Assembly (NCBI GenBank): GCA_029261715.1
Contig: JAJDAT010000004.1
Coordinates: 62,001-126,000, forward strand
DNA length: 64,000 bases
Source: Nitrospinia bacterium
GTDB lineage: Bacteria > Nitrospinota > Nitrospinia > Nitrospinales > JAJDAT01
Reading direction: 5' to 3'
Part shown: one piece after another, positions 54,589 to 63,397 of the stretch
Position numbering within the stretch: the stretch's first letter is position 1
Layout of the letters: every line of letters starts with the position of its first letter
Program-made: the position numbers and the translations under genes
Notes under the pieces: model-generated
Databases searched by the model: none
Seen by the model: only the letters and a program-made list of their open reading frames with translations
Told to the model about the DNA's origin: nothing

Positions 54589-55257
54589 TCACTCCTTCAT
54601 CACATAACCTACGCCTCTTAAGGTATGTATCAACTTCTTAGAATAGCTTTTATCTATTTTTTTTCTAAGATGGTTGACATAGACGTCGATAACGTTGGTA
54701 AAGGTATCAAAATTATAATCCCAAACATGTTCTGCAATCATGGTTCGGGTTAACACCTTTCCCGGAGATCTCATAAAGTATTCAAGCAAACTATATTCCT
54801 TACCAGTCAATTCGATTTCTTCTCCGTCTCGACTAACTTTGTGCTTTACCAAATCTAAAGTAAGGTCTGCAACTTGTAAAACTGTTTTAGTTTCATTTTG
54901 TCCGCGCCTTAACAATACTCGCGTACGAGCAAGCAACTCAGAAAATGCAAAAGGTTTGGTTAAATAATCGTCGGCGCCACGATTCAAACCATTGACTTTA
55001 TCGTCTACTGAATCTTTTGCGGTTAATAGCAAAATTGGGGTGGTAATCTTATTCTTTCTTAATCGAGAAAGAACTTCTAACCCATCAATTTTAGGCAGCA
55101 TGATGTCAAGAATGATTAGATCGTAATTCTCGGCTTCTGCCAAACCTAAACCTTCTTCTCCATCAGAAGCTACATCCGCCGCGTATAGCTCCTCCTCTAA
55201 CCCCTTCTTTATAAATCCGGCGACTTTCTTTTCATCCTCGACAACTAAAATCCGCAT
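54589..55257 (-). CDS. OmpR/CusR-type response regulator
   Basis: A 222-aa regulator: receiver domain with LILDIMLPKIDGLEVL (phospho-Asp51), LTAKD and DDYLTKPFAF; then a winged-helix DNA-binding domain (LTGKEYSLLEYFMRSPGKVL; NHLRKKIDKSYSKKLIHTLR; VRGVGYVM-type end). Partner kinase 4 nt downstream. The start is adjacent to the stop of a small upstream gene, so they are co-translated. Confidence 0.9.
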   Translation of the reverse strand: MRILVVEDEKKVAGFIKKGLEEELYAADVASDGEEGLGLAEAENYDLIILDIMLPKIDGLEVLSRLRKNKITTPILLLTAKDSVDDKVNGLNRGADDYLTKPFAFSELLARTRVLLRRGQNETKTVLQVADLTLDLVKHKVSRDGEEIELTGKEYSLLEYFMRSPGKVLTRTMIAEHVWDYNFDTFTNVIDVYVNHLRKKIDKSYSKKLIHTLRGVGYVMKE

Positions 55258-55464
55258 TTAATGGTCCCATTTATCCTGATCTTTATGTAAATCAATTTCG
55301 CTTTTCAGCATTTGAATATGCTTTTCGCAGTCCCGCTTAATAGCGGAATACATCGCCCTACAACTTTCATCATTTGCATCGACCATTGCCTGTCGGCAAT
55401 TTTCAACAGCATCTTGCGCAGATTCTAAGGCCTTTAATAAGTTTGCGTTAAATTTCTCTGTCAT
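55258..55464 (-). CDS. Small helical protein upstream of the regulator
   Basis: A 68-aa protein, helical, with three cysteines (VENCRQAMV, DESCRAMY, IKRDCEKHI). Its stop directly abuts the regulator start. The cysteine pattern may bind metal; that would suit the metal-sensor-like kinase, but no family was recognised. Confidence 0.55.
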   Translation of the reverse strand: MTEKFNANLLKALESAQDAVENCRQAMVDANDESCRAMYSAIKRDCEKHIQMLKSEIDLHKDQDKWDH

Positions 55465-55485
55465 TGCTCACACCAAATCCGAAAG

Positions 55486-55499
55486 AGTTTTGCAAAACT
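55486..55499. promoter_or_regulatory. Palindromic operator candidate
   Basis: AGTTTTGCAAAACT is a perfect 14-bp palindrome 21 nt before the start of the small protein-regulator-kinase operon. It could be a site for autoregulation. Confidence 0.35.
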
Positions 55500-55548
55500 T
55501 GAAAAATCTTTTGCAACTCCTCAATACTTAGACAATTTAAGAATAAAC

Positions 55549-55809
55549 TCATTTATCAATATTTCCATTTTCCCATTGATCTTGAAATAATATTCTAACC
55601 AGGATAACGCCTAGCGCAACCCCAAAAAGTGGTAAGTAGTTAAATAATTTAATCAAATAATGACCAAAAGTGCCGTGATTTCTTACTAAATTGCTTAAAA
55701 TTGGGTTCCCAGATTCTTCTACCCACATGAAAATAATATTGATTACAATCGCACAAACAAACCCAATAAACCCACCAAACCCATAATATATTAATTTTGT
55801 CATATTCAT
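55549..55809 (-). CDS. Small two-TM membrane protein
   Basis: An 86-aa protein with two membrane helices (IYYGFGGFIGFVCAIVINII and YLPLFGVALGVILVRILF) and a polar loop. It lies 84 nt upstream of the small cysteine protein on the same strand. No family was recognised. Confidence 0.55.
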   Translation of the reverse strand: MNMTKLIYYGFGGFIGFVCAIVINIIFMWVEESGNPILSNLVRNHGTFGHYLIKLFNYLPLFGVALGVILVRILFQDQWENGNIDK

Positions 55810-56202
55810 TATATGTGAATTTTCCTAATCGTTCTTAATAAACTATCAAATCAATTCATAACTACGTTAAGAAAAAAACAATACTGTTAAACTATGTGAA
55901 TAAAAATGTCCCACAACTATCTAAACAAATTGTAATAATTTCATTTTATCAATATCTTGGCCTAGGATGAAAGGAATTCCTGAATCTGTTATGATGTATA
56001 ATCTTAAGAGAATTTCAGATAATTGACGTTTTTTGCCAATCCTTTATTATTTGCTTTAGAAGGCGTTGCATATAACCCAATTTTCTCCAAATATAAGCGG
56101 ACTTGACGGTTTATTTACTAAATAATACAATATCCCCCTTTAAAATCCGACTTTCACAAATTCTACCTCGCTTAAAAGGTTCCGTTTGCAAGGATTAACT
56201 TA
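55810..56202. other. Intergenic region before gatB
   Basis: It separates divergent transcripts and holds the gatB promoter (56103-56131). No other structure was recognised. Confidence 0.5.
56103..56131 (+). promoter_or_regulatory. Sigma70-type promoter for gatB
   Basis: TTGACG (56103-56108) and TACAAT (56126-56131) are 17 nt apart; transcription would start near 56138, about 65 nt before the gatB ATG. Confidence 0.75.
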
Positions 56203-57645
56203 ATGGATTATGAAATAGTCATTGGCTTAGAAGTTCATTGCCAATTAAAAACAAAATCAAAAATATTCTGTTCTTGCCCGGCAGAGTTTGGAAAACCGGC
56301 AAACGAGAACACATGCCCTGTTTGCCTGGGAATGCCCGGAGCGCTTCCAGTTTTAAACAAACAGGTTCTTGAATATGCAGTCATAGCTGGTCTAGCGACT
56401 CATTGTGAAATTCAGACGTTTAATCAATTCGCAAGAAAAAACTATTTCTACCCCGATCTTCCAAAGGGTTACCAAATTTCACAATTTGATCTGCCATTTG
56501 CCCGCCATGGATATGTAACCATCAATATCGACGGCAAAGAGAAAAAAATTAACCTCACTAGAATTCATATGGAGGAAGACGCCGGCAAATCTATTCATGG
56601 GGAAAACCTGGGGCAACCTGAATATAGCTACGTAGATTATAACAGGACAGGAATGCCCTTAGTCGAAATCGTAAGCGAACCAGAGCTTAGATCCTCGGAA
56701 GAAGCAAGAGCCTATCTGACCGAGTTAAAAGCTATTCTTGAATACGCTGGAGTTAGCGAATGTAATATGGAAGAAGGAGGGTTCCGTTGCGATGCAAATG
56801 TTTCCCTCAGACCCAGAGGGTCCGAAAAACTAGGAACCCGAACGGAAGTAAAGAACGTAAACTCGATTCGTTTTGTTCAAAAAGCCATCGATTATGAAGC
56901 GGAGCGACAAGCAAAAGTTTTAGACCAAGGAGATAAGATCGTTCAAGAAACCCGTCTATACGATTCAGATAAAGGCGTCACATTTTCCATGAGAGGAAAA
57001 GAAGAAGCTCACGACTACAGATATTTTCCAGACCCAGACTTAGTTCCCATCATTTTCGAGGACGACTGGCTGGAAAAATTGAAATCCGAACTACCCGAGC
57101 TACCGGAGCAGAAAAGACATCGTTTTGTAAAAGAATACGAAATTTCCGAATACGATGCCGGTGTGTTAACAGTTGACCGTTCTTTGGCCTCCTACTTTGA
57201 GGAATGTAACTCGCTCTATGCAAAACCTAAAGTTTCCGCAAATTGGATTATGGGCGATCTACTCCGAGAATTGAAGAACGACGATAAAGAAATTACCGAT
57301 TGCCCAGTCACCCCAAAAGCTTTAACCGACATGTTAACGCTTATCGACGATGGAACTATAAACGGTAAAATTGCAAAAACTGTTTTTGAAGAAATGTATC
57401 AGACCGGAAAAACTTCGGAAGAAATTGTTAAAGAAAAAGGATTGACCCAAATTACCGACAATTCAGAAATCTTAAAAATCATTGATCAAATCCTTGAGGC
57501 AAACCCCAGTCAATTAGAAGAATTTCGTAGCGGAAAAGAAAAGCTATTAGGCTTTTTTGTAGGACAAGTCATGAAGCAAACTAAAGGACAAGCTAACCCT
57601 GGAATCGTTAATCAGTTATTAAAAGAAAAATTAAAAGCTCCATAG
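56203..57645 (+). CDS. gatB: Aspartyl/glutamyl-tRNA amidotransferase subunit B
   Basis: A 480-aa protein: [20 protein letters not shown], zinc cysteines (FCSCPAEFG and CPVCLGMPG), [11 protein letters not shown], the signature [17 protein letters not shown], and a C-terminal YqeY-like tail ([20 protein letters not shown]). GatB with GatA and GatC converts misacylated Glu-tRNA(Gln) or Asp-tRNA(Asn) to the amide form. AAGGA lies 9 nt before the ATG. gatA and gatC are not in the window. Confidence 0.96.
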   Translation: MDYEIVIGLEVHCQLKTKSKIFCSCPAEFGKPANENTCPVCLGMPGALPVLNKQVLEYAVIAGLATHCEIQTFNQFARKNYFYPDLPKGYQISQFDLPFARHGYVTINIDGKEKKINLTRIHMEEDAGKSIHGENLGQPEYSYVDYNRTGMPLVEIVSEPELRSSEEARAYLTELKAILEYAGVSECNMEEGGFRCDANVSLRPRGSEKLGTRTEVKNVNSIRFVQKAIDYEAERQAKVLDQGDKIVQETRLYDSDKGVTFSMRGKEEAHDYRYFPDPDLVPIIFEDDWLEKLKSELPELPEQKRHRFVKEYEISEYDAGVLTVDRSLASYFEECNSLYAKPKVSANWIMGDLLRELKNDDKEITDCPVTPKALTDMLTLIDDGTINGKIAKTVFEEMYQTGKTSEEIVKEKGLTQITDNSEILKIIDQILEANPSQLEEFRSGKEKLLGFFVGQVMKQTKGQANPGIVNQLLKEKLKAP

Positions 57646-57684
57646 TTTTATTATCGTACTCAAACTTTATAAATAGGCGTTCAG

Positions 57685-58251
57685 ATGTCGCGCATTTCTA
57701 ATTCAATATACAAATTATTTTTTATCATTGGTTTGTTCTCTATAGCGTTTTTTCAATCGCCTCTTATTTCCGAAGCAAAAGCTGAAACCACAGAAAAAGA
57801 TATTCAACAAAACTCCACCACCTCTGCCGACAAAAGGTTTATTGATAACGGCGACGGAACCATAACAGATACAAAAACCAATCTAATGTGGATGAAACAA
57901 GATTCTTATTTACGCTCTGGACATTGGCTTCATTGGTTTGATTCTATCCAATATGTCAAAAAATTAAACGATGAGCAATTTGCTACTTATATGGATTGGG
58001 ATATGCCCAGTATAGAAGAGCTAAAAAGCTTATATGAACCAGGAAAGTTTAATAGCTCTCAGAACGGACGGGAGATGAAAATATATATCGATCCTATTTT
58101 CGCAAAAAATGGATCTGGCGGTCATTGGTCTGGAGAAAAAAACGGAATCCACAGCGCTTTTGGCGTCATTTACAATAACGGGTCTGTATTTTCCCATCCT
58201 AAAAAATCCCGTGCTAGAAAAGCGGTTCGCGCCGTCAGAAGGTTACCCTAA
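57685..58251 (+). CDS. DUF1566 (Lcl C-terminal) exported protein
   Basis: A 188-aa protein with a signal peptide (FFIIGLFSIAFFQSPLISEA). The mature domain starts RFIDNGDGTITDTKTNLMWM, then WDMPSIEELKSLYEP, and ends with HWSGEKNGIHSAFGVIYNNG and KKSRARKAVRAVRR, the DUF1566 pattern. Function is unknown. It lies 39 nt after gatB and may share its transcript. Confidence 0.8.
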   Translation: MSRISNSIYKLFFIIGLFSIAFFQSPLISEAKAETTEKDIQQNSTTSADKRFIDNGDGTITDTKTNLMWMKQDSYLRSGHWLHWFDSIQYVKKLNDEQFATYMDWDMPSIEELKSLYEPGKFNSSQNGREMKIYIDPIFAKNGSGGHWSGEKNGIHSAFGVIYNNGSVFSHPKKSRARKAVRAVRRLP

Positions 58252-58285
58252 CAATCTTTAATCAAACTTACTATTTTAAGGAATC

Positions 58286-59944
58286 ATGAAATTAAAAAGT
58301 TCTACCTCTATTTTCGTTTTTGTTTTTACCGCCTTATTTTCCATTTCTTTATCCTCTTCATGGGCCGCAATGCCAGGGAAAAACATTGAAGATTGGAAAA
58401 CATGGATACCAAGCTCACAAGTTGAACCAGCCTTTGTACAAGCCTATGAGCTTGCGCAAAAAGGAAACTTTAAGAGCGCTTTGGACCTTATAGACAGCAC
58501 AACCATCAATCCCAAATTCCAAGGTCCCGCTCTTATCATAAAAGGTTTGATATATAACGAAAGAGGAGAATACGTAAACGCATTAAACAGCTTTATCGAA
58601 GGACAAAAACTACTTGTTTCTTCTCAAGAAACCACAAAAAAAAGAAGAGCTAGCCATCCAGCTCTGAGTTATGGCTTTTGCGTAGCCTACCGTAACGTTG
58701 GCAATGGTAATTTGTCCGAACGAGCTTGTCATATGTCGTCCCAACAGAGTTACGAAGCTCCCGAAGCCCATTACGAAACCGCGCAAACATTAATGGCCCT
58801 GGGTAAAATGACCGAAGCAAGACGGGAACTGATACTAGCTGCAGAAAAATCGAAAACCCCGTCCAAATATTTTTATGAAATCGGATTAATCCGCGCCTAC
58901 GAAAACGACAACCAGAAAGCCGAGGAAGCTTTCAAAAAATCATTTGATTTAGATTCTACTAATTTTGATTCCGCCTACCAACTCGCATACACCTACGCAA
59001 TTCAAAATAAGTTAGACCTTGCTAAGAAATTTTTAGAACCGATATTGTCTGCAAAAGATCCGCACCCTAAAATGGGCTCAGCGCGCGTTTTAAAAGATTA
59101 TATAAACAAAAATGCATTAGATAGATTACCCAAAAAAATTAAACCCGCTCAATATCACCTAAGCAGATCTAAAGCCTTTTACAAATCTAAAAAATTTGGC
59201 ATGTCTCTATTAGAGGTTGAAACTGCCGCCAAAATCGCTCCTGAAGATCTAAAAATCAGAGAAATTCAAGCGGGACTAAATAGTATTCTATTCCGAATCG
59301 AAGGCGCCAAGTCCACTGTCAAAAAAATAATTGAATTAGCAGATTCAAAAAACAACACCCTACTCTCTAGAAGTCATCAGAAGTTGGGAGACTTAATGGT
59401 GATAAGCGGAAATATTAAAGAGGCGGAAACCCATTACAAAGAAGCCATTGTCTTTGGAGATCCGGACAATTTAGCCAAAGTGGCGTTAAAAGAGCTTCCC
59501 AGTGGAACGGTCGAAAAACCTCCCGTCAATCCAAATGAAATAATTCTAACGCCAGAAGATGGATTAAATCGAACGGGTGAAATATTTGCTCATTATGGAA
59601 TGTATAAAAGCGCTATCGGGGTTTACTCCACAGCGTTGAGATTAAACCCTAACTATCTACCCGGCATGCTCAATACTGGAATGGCGTATTTTAAAAGTGG
59701 AGCCCATGGGAAAGCAATCACTATTCTGGAAAAAGTTTTAATCAGTTACCCTACACACCAACACATCGAAGCGCACCGACTTTTGCTCAGCCGCGCTTAT
59801 GTTAAAAAAGGCGACTTACGAGGAGGATTGGATGGTTTAGAAGAACTCGTAAAAATAAATCCAGGAATAAAACAAGTGGTTCAAACCGACCCAACTTTTG
59901 AACCATTAAGAAATATGGAACGCTACAAAGATTTAATGAAGTAA
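58286..59944 (+). CDS. Exported TPR-repeat protein
   Basis: A 552-aa protein with a signal peptide (FVFVFTALFSISLSSSWAA). About ten tetratricopeptide-like repeats span residues 55-540 (GLIYNERGEYVNALNSFIEG; YEIGLIRAYENDNQKAEEAF; GMAYFKSGAHGKAITILEKV). It is probably a periplasmic scaffold for an unknown complex. It starts 34 nt after the DUF1566 gene, with AAGGAA upstream. Confidence 0.8.
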   Translation: MKLKSSTSIFVFVFTALFSISLSSSWAAMPGKNIEDWKTWIPSSQVEPAFVQAYELAQKGNFKSALDLIDSTTINPKFQGPALIIKGLIYNERGEYVNALNSFIEGQKLLVSSQETTKKRRASHPALSYGFCVAYRNVGNGNLSERACHMSSQQSYEAPEAHYETAQTLMALGKMTEARRELILAAEKSKTPSKYFYEIGLIRAYENDNQKAEEAFKKSFDLDSTNFDSAYQLAYTYAIQNKLDLAKKFLEPILSAKDPHPKMGSARVLKDYINKNALDRLPKKIKPAQYHLSRSKAFYKSKKFGMSLLEVETAAKIAPEDLKIREIQAGLNSILFRIEGAKSTVKKIIELADSKNNTLLSRSHQKLGDLMVISGNIKEAETHYKEAIVFGDPDNLAKVALKELPSGTVEKPPVNPNEIILTPEDGLNRTGEIFAHYGMYKSAIGVYSTALRLNPNYLPGMLNTGMAYFKSGAHGKAITILEKVLISYPTHQHIEAHRLLLSRAYVKKGDLRGGLDGLEELVKINPGIKQVVQTDPTFEPLRNMERYKDLMK

Positions 59945-59962
59945 TTTAAAAAAGTTACTTCA
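59937..59962. terminator. Hairpin between convergent genes
   Basis: TGAAGTAA (59937-59944) pairs with TTACTTCA (59955-59962), loop 10 nt; it overlaps the TPR gene stop. Modest support for bidirectional termination. Confidence 0.4.
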
Positions 59963-59980
59963 ATAATTCATTAGTTCCAA

Positions 59981-60754
59981 TCAGCGCTTCAAAATACTTT
60001 GGCGGAAGTATTTTTTGGGGATGTCTTTATCGAACTGAATTTCGTCAAAGTGGTAGATCGTTTTCGTATCGTTTTTTAACATATCTCTAAAAATCATTCT
60101 CTTTGGAAATAGCCGACCGCTATAATCCTTATATTCCTCAAACGTAACTCGTTTTAACAGTTTTCCGCTCTTAGCGTAACGCTCTTCCTTGAGAACCACT
60201 TGCTCCTTCGCCTCTACCCATACCCGCCTCGATTGATATGTAATTTCTTTATCTTTTGCAGTTAAATATAAAACCGCAGCTCTAACTCCATCCACGTCTT
60301 CCCACTTCTCTAATATCACATCGTAAGAAAGACTCATTTTACGATCTTCCAACATATCTTCGTAAGAGAGGTCGCTTCCCATCATAGATTGCCGCAACAG
60401 ATGGCCAGCAATTAGAATTTTTCGATCTGTTCTTGGAGTGAACAACCAAAGCTTATTTTGAATTTTAAGCATTTGGGTTCCTTTTTCTCGTGCAGGCGAT
60501 TTGTAAAAACTATACGAGTTTTCTAATCCCTCCATCCAAGTATCAACACTCATAGTTCTAACTCTGCGACCGTTATCAACAGACAATCTACCGCTTATGA
60601 TTTTTGTGTTCGACCATAGGTTATCGTCCACCGCTTTTAGTAACTTCCAAGGATCTATCTCTTGAGCGTAACTATTTTGAAATGAAAAAAAACTTATCCC
60701 CAAAAAAATCGTAACGACAACACTTCTAATCTTATGGTTACTTAGCATATTCAT
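59981..60754 (-). CDS. LolA-like outer-membrane lipoprotein-sorting protein
   Basis: A 257-aa protein from ATG 60754; the frame runs to 60811, but those extra codons lie in a repeat element, so a later start is preferred. A signal peptide (VVVTIFLGISFFSFQNSYAQ) leads to a LolA-like fold: GTQMLKIQNKLWLFTPRTDRKI, GSDLSYEDMLEDRKMSLSYD, VVLKEERYAKSGKLLKRVTF. This family is often encoded beside MacB/LolCDE-type exporters and is thought to carry lipids or lipoproteins. It ends the ABC operon here. Confidence 0.78.
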   Translation of the reverse strand: MNMLSNHKIRSVVVTIFLGISFFSFQNSYAQEIDPWKLLKAVDDNLWSNTKIISGRLSVDNGRRVRTMSVDTWMEGLENSYSFYKSPAREKGTQMLKIQNKLWLFTPRTDRKILIAGHLLRQSMMGSDLSYEDMLEDRKMSLSYDVILEKWEDVDGVRAAVLYLTAKDKEITYQSRRVWVEAKEQVVLKEERYAKSGKLLKRVTFEEYKDYSGRLFPKRMIFRDMLKNDTKTIYHFDEIQFDKDIPKKYFRQSILKR

Positions 60755-60765
60755 CTTTCTTTCCG

Positions 60766-60798
60766 CCCGAAGCTTGTCCTGAGGTACTCGAAGGGCTC
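60766..60798. repeat. Short imperfect palindrome resembling a dispersed repeat
   Basis: The minus strand reads CCCTTCGAG, then TACCTCAGGACAAG, then CTTCGGG. This form is similar to short dispersed palindromes seen in many bacteria (from memory). It lies just before the LolA-like gene start and extends its frame spuriously. Confidence 0.4.
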
Positions 60799-60845
60799 CT
60801 TTGCGGTTCATTTTCTTTAGGCGTTATTGATTTCACTTTTACCTT

Positions 60846-62141
60846 TTATCCATGTTCTAATTCTCGAAATAACTCAGCTTCAGATCGTTTGAAAATTCCA
60901 ATCCCAGCGACTAAAGTTCCTAAAACATTCGCTAAAACCCCAGGAATGATCGCATAGACAAACGCATCGACGCTCATCCTAGCGCGGGAAACATCGCTCA
61001 GCATCAGACCGGTTTGAGCTAATTTGTCTCCCATATCAATTCCATACTCTTGAAAATAATAAAGAAAACCGCCGCCCAAAACGCAACCGAATAACGCGCC
61101 AATCACGCCCACTAAAAAAGCTTCCATCACTAAATGCTTTAAAAGCAACCCATGAGATTCACCCATCGCGAGCCGCATTCCAAGCTCTCCATATCGATAA
61201 ATTCCATTTAACAGTCCAGCGTTCCATAGAACAATACCCATTAATATCAAAAAAATACTGACAACATAGGCGTTAACGCTTTCAAATGTAGTAACAAATG
61301 TATCTAAATTCCTTTGCTCCAATACTGTTTTCACAACAGGCCAATCGTCCTTAGCCCAACCAGGAAGCGGTTTTAAAGTTTCTAACTGTTTTTCCAGGTC
61401 GAGTTTTATACTTCCATAGTTTTTATAAGATATGCCTCTCGGTAAAAACCCCAACCAATCGGTAACCATATCTTCTAAATAAAATGAGTCTTGAGCCCCA
61501 GTGATATCCATGAGAGCCATTCTTTTATCCATTGCGTTAACGCCAAAACGGACAAACCCCACAACCGTATAATTATCCGCCGCTAACCCACCATCGTAAG
61601 ACTGCCCCAATAAGGTTACCGTTTCGTCAATTTTTAGCTCTAGTTCTCGAGCCGCTAAGTAACCTACCAAAATCTCCTTAGGTTTTTGTGGCGCCCTTCC
61701 CTCAATTATATTTTTTCCCAATCCCAGCCGCTCAAACTCACCTGAGCTATCGTTAAGAAGATCTAGAGCCGTTCCAATTACCGGCTTCTGCGCTCTTGTT
61801 TCTCCTTTTGCATCGGGGACGTCCATAATTGCTCCCCACCTAACTCGTGGGACCCATTTAATTTTCTGCGGAGAGTTTTCTTGCAACCATTTTAAAGTTT
61901 CTTTCTGGGCAGGCAGTGATCGATCCAAAGGATTCATATGCTCGTCTTTATAGAAATCTTTATTGACGAATCGAATATGGCCCGTATCCAAATTAGCTGT
62001 CATATCCACCATATCCATCAGAACGCCGTCCATAAAACCCAGCATAACGATGGTCAAGCCAACTCCTAAGCTGACAACTATCCCCGGAAACAACGACCTC
62101 GATTTATCTCGCAAAACCCCTTTTAAAATCCATCGAATCAT
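60846..62141 (-). CDS. FtsX/LolC-type ABC permease, first subunit
   Basis: A 431-aa protein: N-terminal membrane helix (IVVSLGVGLTIVMLGFMDGV), a periplasmic domain of about 240 residues, and three C-terminal helices (VSIFLILMGIVLWNAGLLNG; LVGVIGALFGCVLGGGFLYY; YAIIPGVLANVLGTLVAGIG). The four-helix layout and LGMRLAMGESHGLLLKHLV-like coupling segment are those of MacB/LolC/LolE permeases. It forms a transporter with the second permease and the ATPase upstream. A REP-like element separates it from the second permease. Confidence 0.85.
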   Translation of the reverse strand: MIRWILKGVLRDKSRSLFPGIVVSLGVGLTIVMLGFMDGVLMDMVDMTANLDTGHIRFVNKDFYKDEHMNPLDRSLPAQKETLKWLQENSPQKIKWVPRVRWGAIMDVPDAKGETRAQKPVIGTALDLLNDSSGEFERLGLGKNIIEGRAPQKPKEILVGYLAARELELKIDETVTLLGQSYDGGLAADNYTVVGFVRFGVNAMDKRMALMDITGAQDSFYLEDMVTDWLGFLPRGISYKNYGSIKLDLEKQLETLKPLPGWAKDDWPVVKTVLEQRNLDTFVTTFESVNAYVVSIFLILMGIVLWNAGLLNGIYRYGELGMRLAMGESHGLLLKHLVMEAFLVGVIGALFGCVLGGGFLYYFQEYGIDMGDKLAQTGLMLSDVSRARMSVDAFVYAIIPGVLANVLGTLVAGIGIFKRSEAELFRELEHG

Positions 62142-62152
62142 TTAATGAACTA

Positions 62153-62240
62153 CTCCCACCACAAGCGGATGAGATATCCTATATATAGCGTTATTTAAAA
62201 TCACGTGGCAAGCCACGGGAGGCAAAACCCATTTATGGGT
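62153..62240 (+). repeat. REP-like triple-hairpin element, copy 2
   Basis: The same order as copy 1 at 27226-27311: a weak first hairpin with ACAAGCGGA and ATATCC, then a perfect CGTGGC/GCCACG pair around AA (62204-62217), then CCCA/TGGG (62228-62239). It is inserted between two permease genes of one operon and may affect mRNA processing. Confidence 0.6.
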
Positions 62241-63397
62241 CAGAAAGCCTTTCCAACAAGCGCTCTCGAAGGATCAATACGAGAAATTTTTCTGGCCGGT
62301 AACCAAGAAGCAAAAACAATCATTAAAGTCGCGGTCAAAAGACAATTAACAATTTGTTTGGGATCAAAAACCAATCTTATATTTTCGGTTACAGGTATCG
62401 TAGAGTCTTTCAAATGTGAAATATCAAGCCCCACAGTTTGAAACCAGGAAAAAAAAGGAATTCCCAAAACAAACGCCAGAACAACAGCTCCAACAGCCGT
62501 GAAACTTCCCTCTAAAACAAACATCTTAGTCAACTGTCCAGGGGTCATTCCTAAAGCTAAAAGCGTACCCGCTTCTTTTTGCCGTTTAAATGCATTAAGC
62601 ATTTGTGAGTTGAAAACGCTGATACAACATAAGACCATTAAAATAATCCACATGATCATCGAGTTGCGCCGATCATGTTTAGCCAATTCAATAACGTCTT
62701 TCATCAAAACATCGGGAACTAAAAAAGAGAGTTCCTTAATTTCTCCTTGATTGGATTTAACCGTGACCCAACTAGATTCATTTTCTCGCCGAGTCATGTC
62801 ACGCAATGTCTTTAATCCCAACCAAACAACGCCATCATTCAATCTAGGATTCACAAAACGAACTGTTTCGATAATTTCAATCTCTCTTGCGTCAACGGCT
62901 CCATATTTATCGCGCCATTTCAAAACAACAAAATCGCCTTTATTTAAATTGGATTTCTTCGCCATTTTGGTTCCAATAATTGCCGGTATGGAATCCCCTT
63001 TATAAGACTTGAGTGAACCTAGCGGCAATTCAAGCAAAGATTGCTCAAGGTCAATGCCTCTTATCTGAGCCGGGATAAATCTATTTTGCGGAAACAATTG
63101 TCCTTGTTGAACCAAAACTTCAGCTTTTTCATCCGAAGACATTTTTTTCAATTCTGGCGGCGTCACGAATACAAAGTCTTCCCATTCAGTAGGAGACAAA
63201 ATATCAAATTCTGCCAGTCTATAATGACCGCCAGCTACATCGGTTTTTTTCAAATTCTTTGACGACTGGTCTTGAAACCCATTGACCAAAGAAACCATAA
63301 AAACTGCAACCACCAACGTCAATGCCGCCACTAAGACATTCAAAATAGCCCTCAGACCTTGGCGACAAAAATTTTTCCAAGCCGCTTGCAGAATCAC
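62240..63397 (-). CDS. FtsX/LolE-type ABC permease, second subunit
   Basis: A 385-aa permease: N-terminal helix (AILNVLVAALTLVVAVFMVS), a periplasmic domain with GTKMAKKSNLNKGDFVVLKW, and three C-terminal helices (MIMWIILMVLCCISVFNSQM; LEGSFTAVGAVVLAFVLGIP; LLTATLMIVFASWLPARKIS). LALGMTPGQLTKMFVLEG is the coupling segment. It overlaps the ATPase stop by 4 nt (ATGA). Confidence 0.85.
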   Translation of the reverse strand: MILQAAWKNFCRQGLRAILNVLVAALTLVVAVFMVSLVNGFQDQSSKNLKKTDVAGGHYRLAEFDILSPTEWEDFVFVTPPELKKMSSDEKAEVLVQQGQLFPQNRFIPAQIRGIDLEQSLLELPLGSLKSYKGDSIPAIIGTKMAKKSNLNKGDFVVLKWRDKYGAVDAREIEIIETVRFVNPRLNDGVVWLGLKTLRDMTRRENESSWVTVKSNQGEIKELSFLVPDVLMKDVIELAKHDRRNSMIMWIILMVLCCISVFNSQMLNAFKRQKEAGTLLALGMTPGQLTKMFVLEGSFTAVGAVVLAFVLGIPFFSWFQTVGLDISHLKDSTIPVTENIRLVFDPKQIVNCLLTATLMIVFASWLPARKISRIDPSRALVGKAF

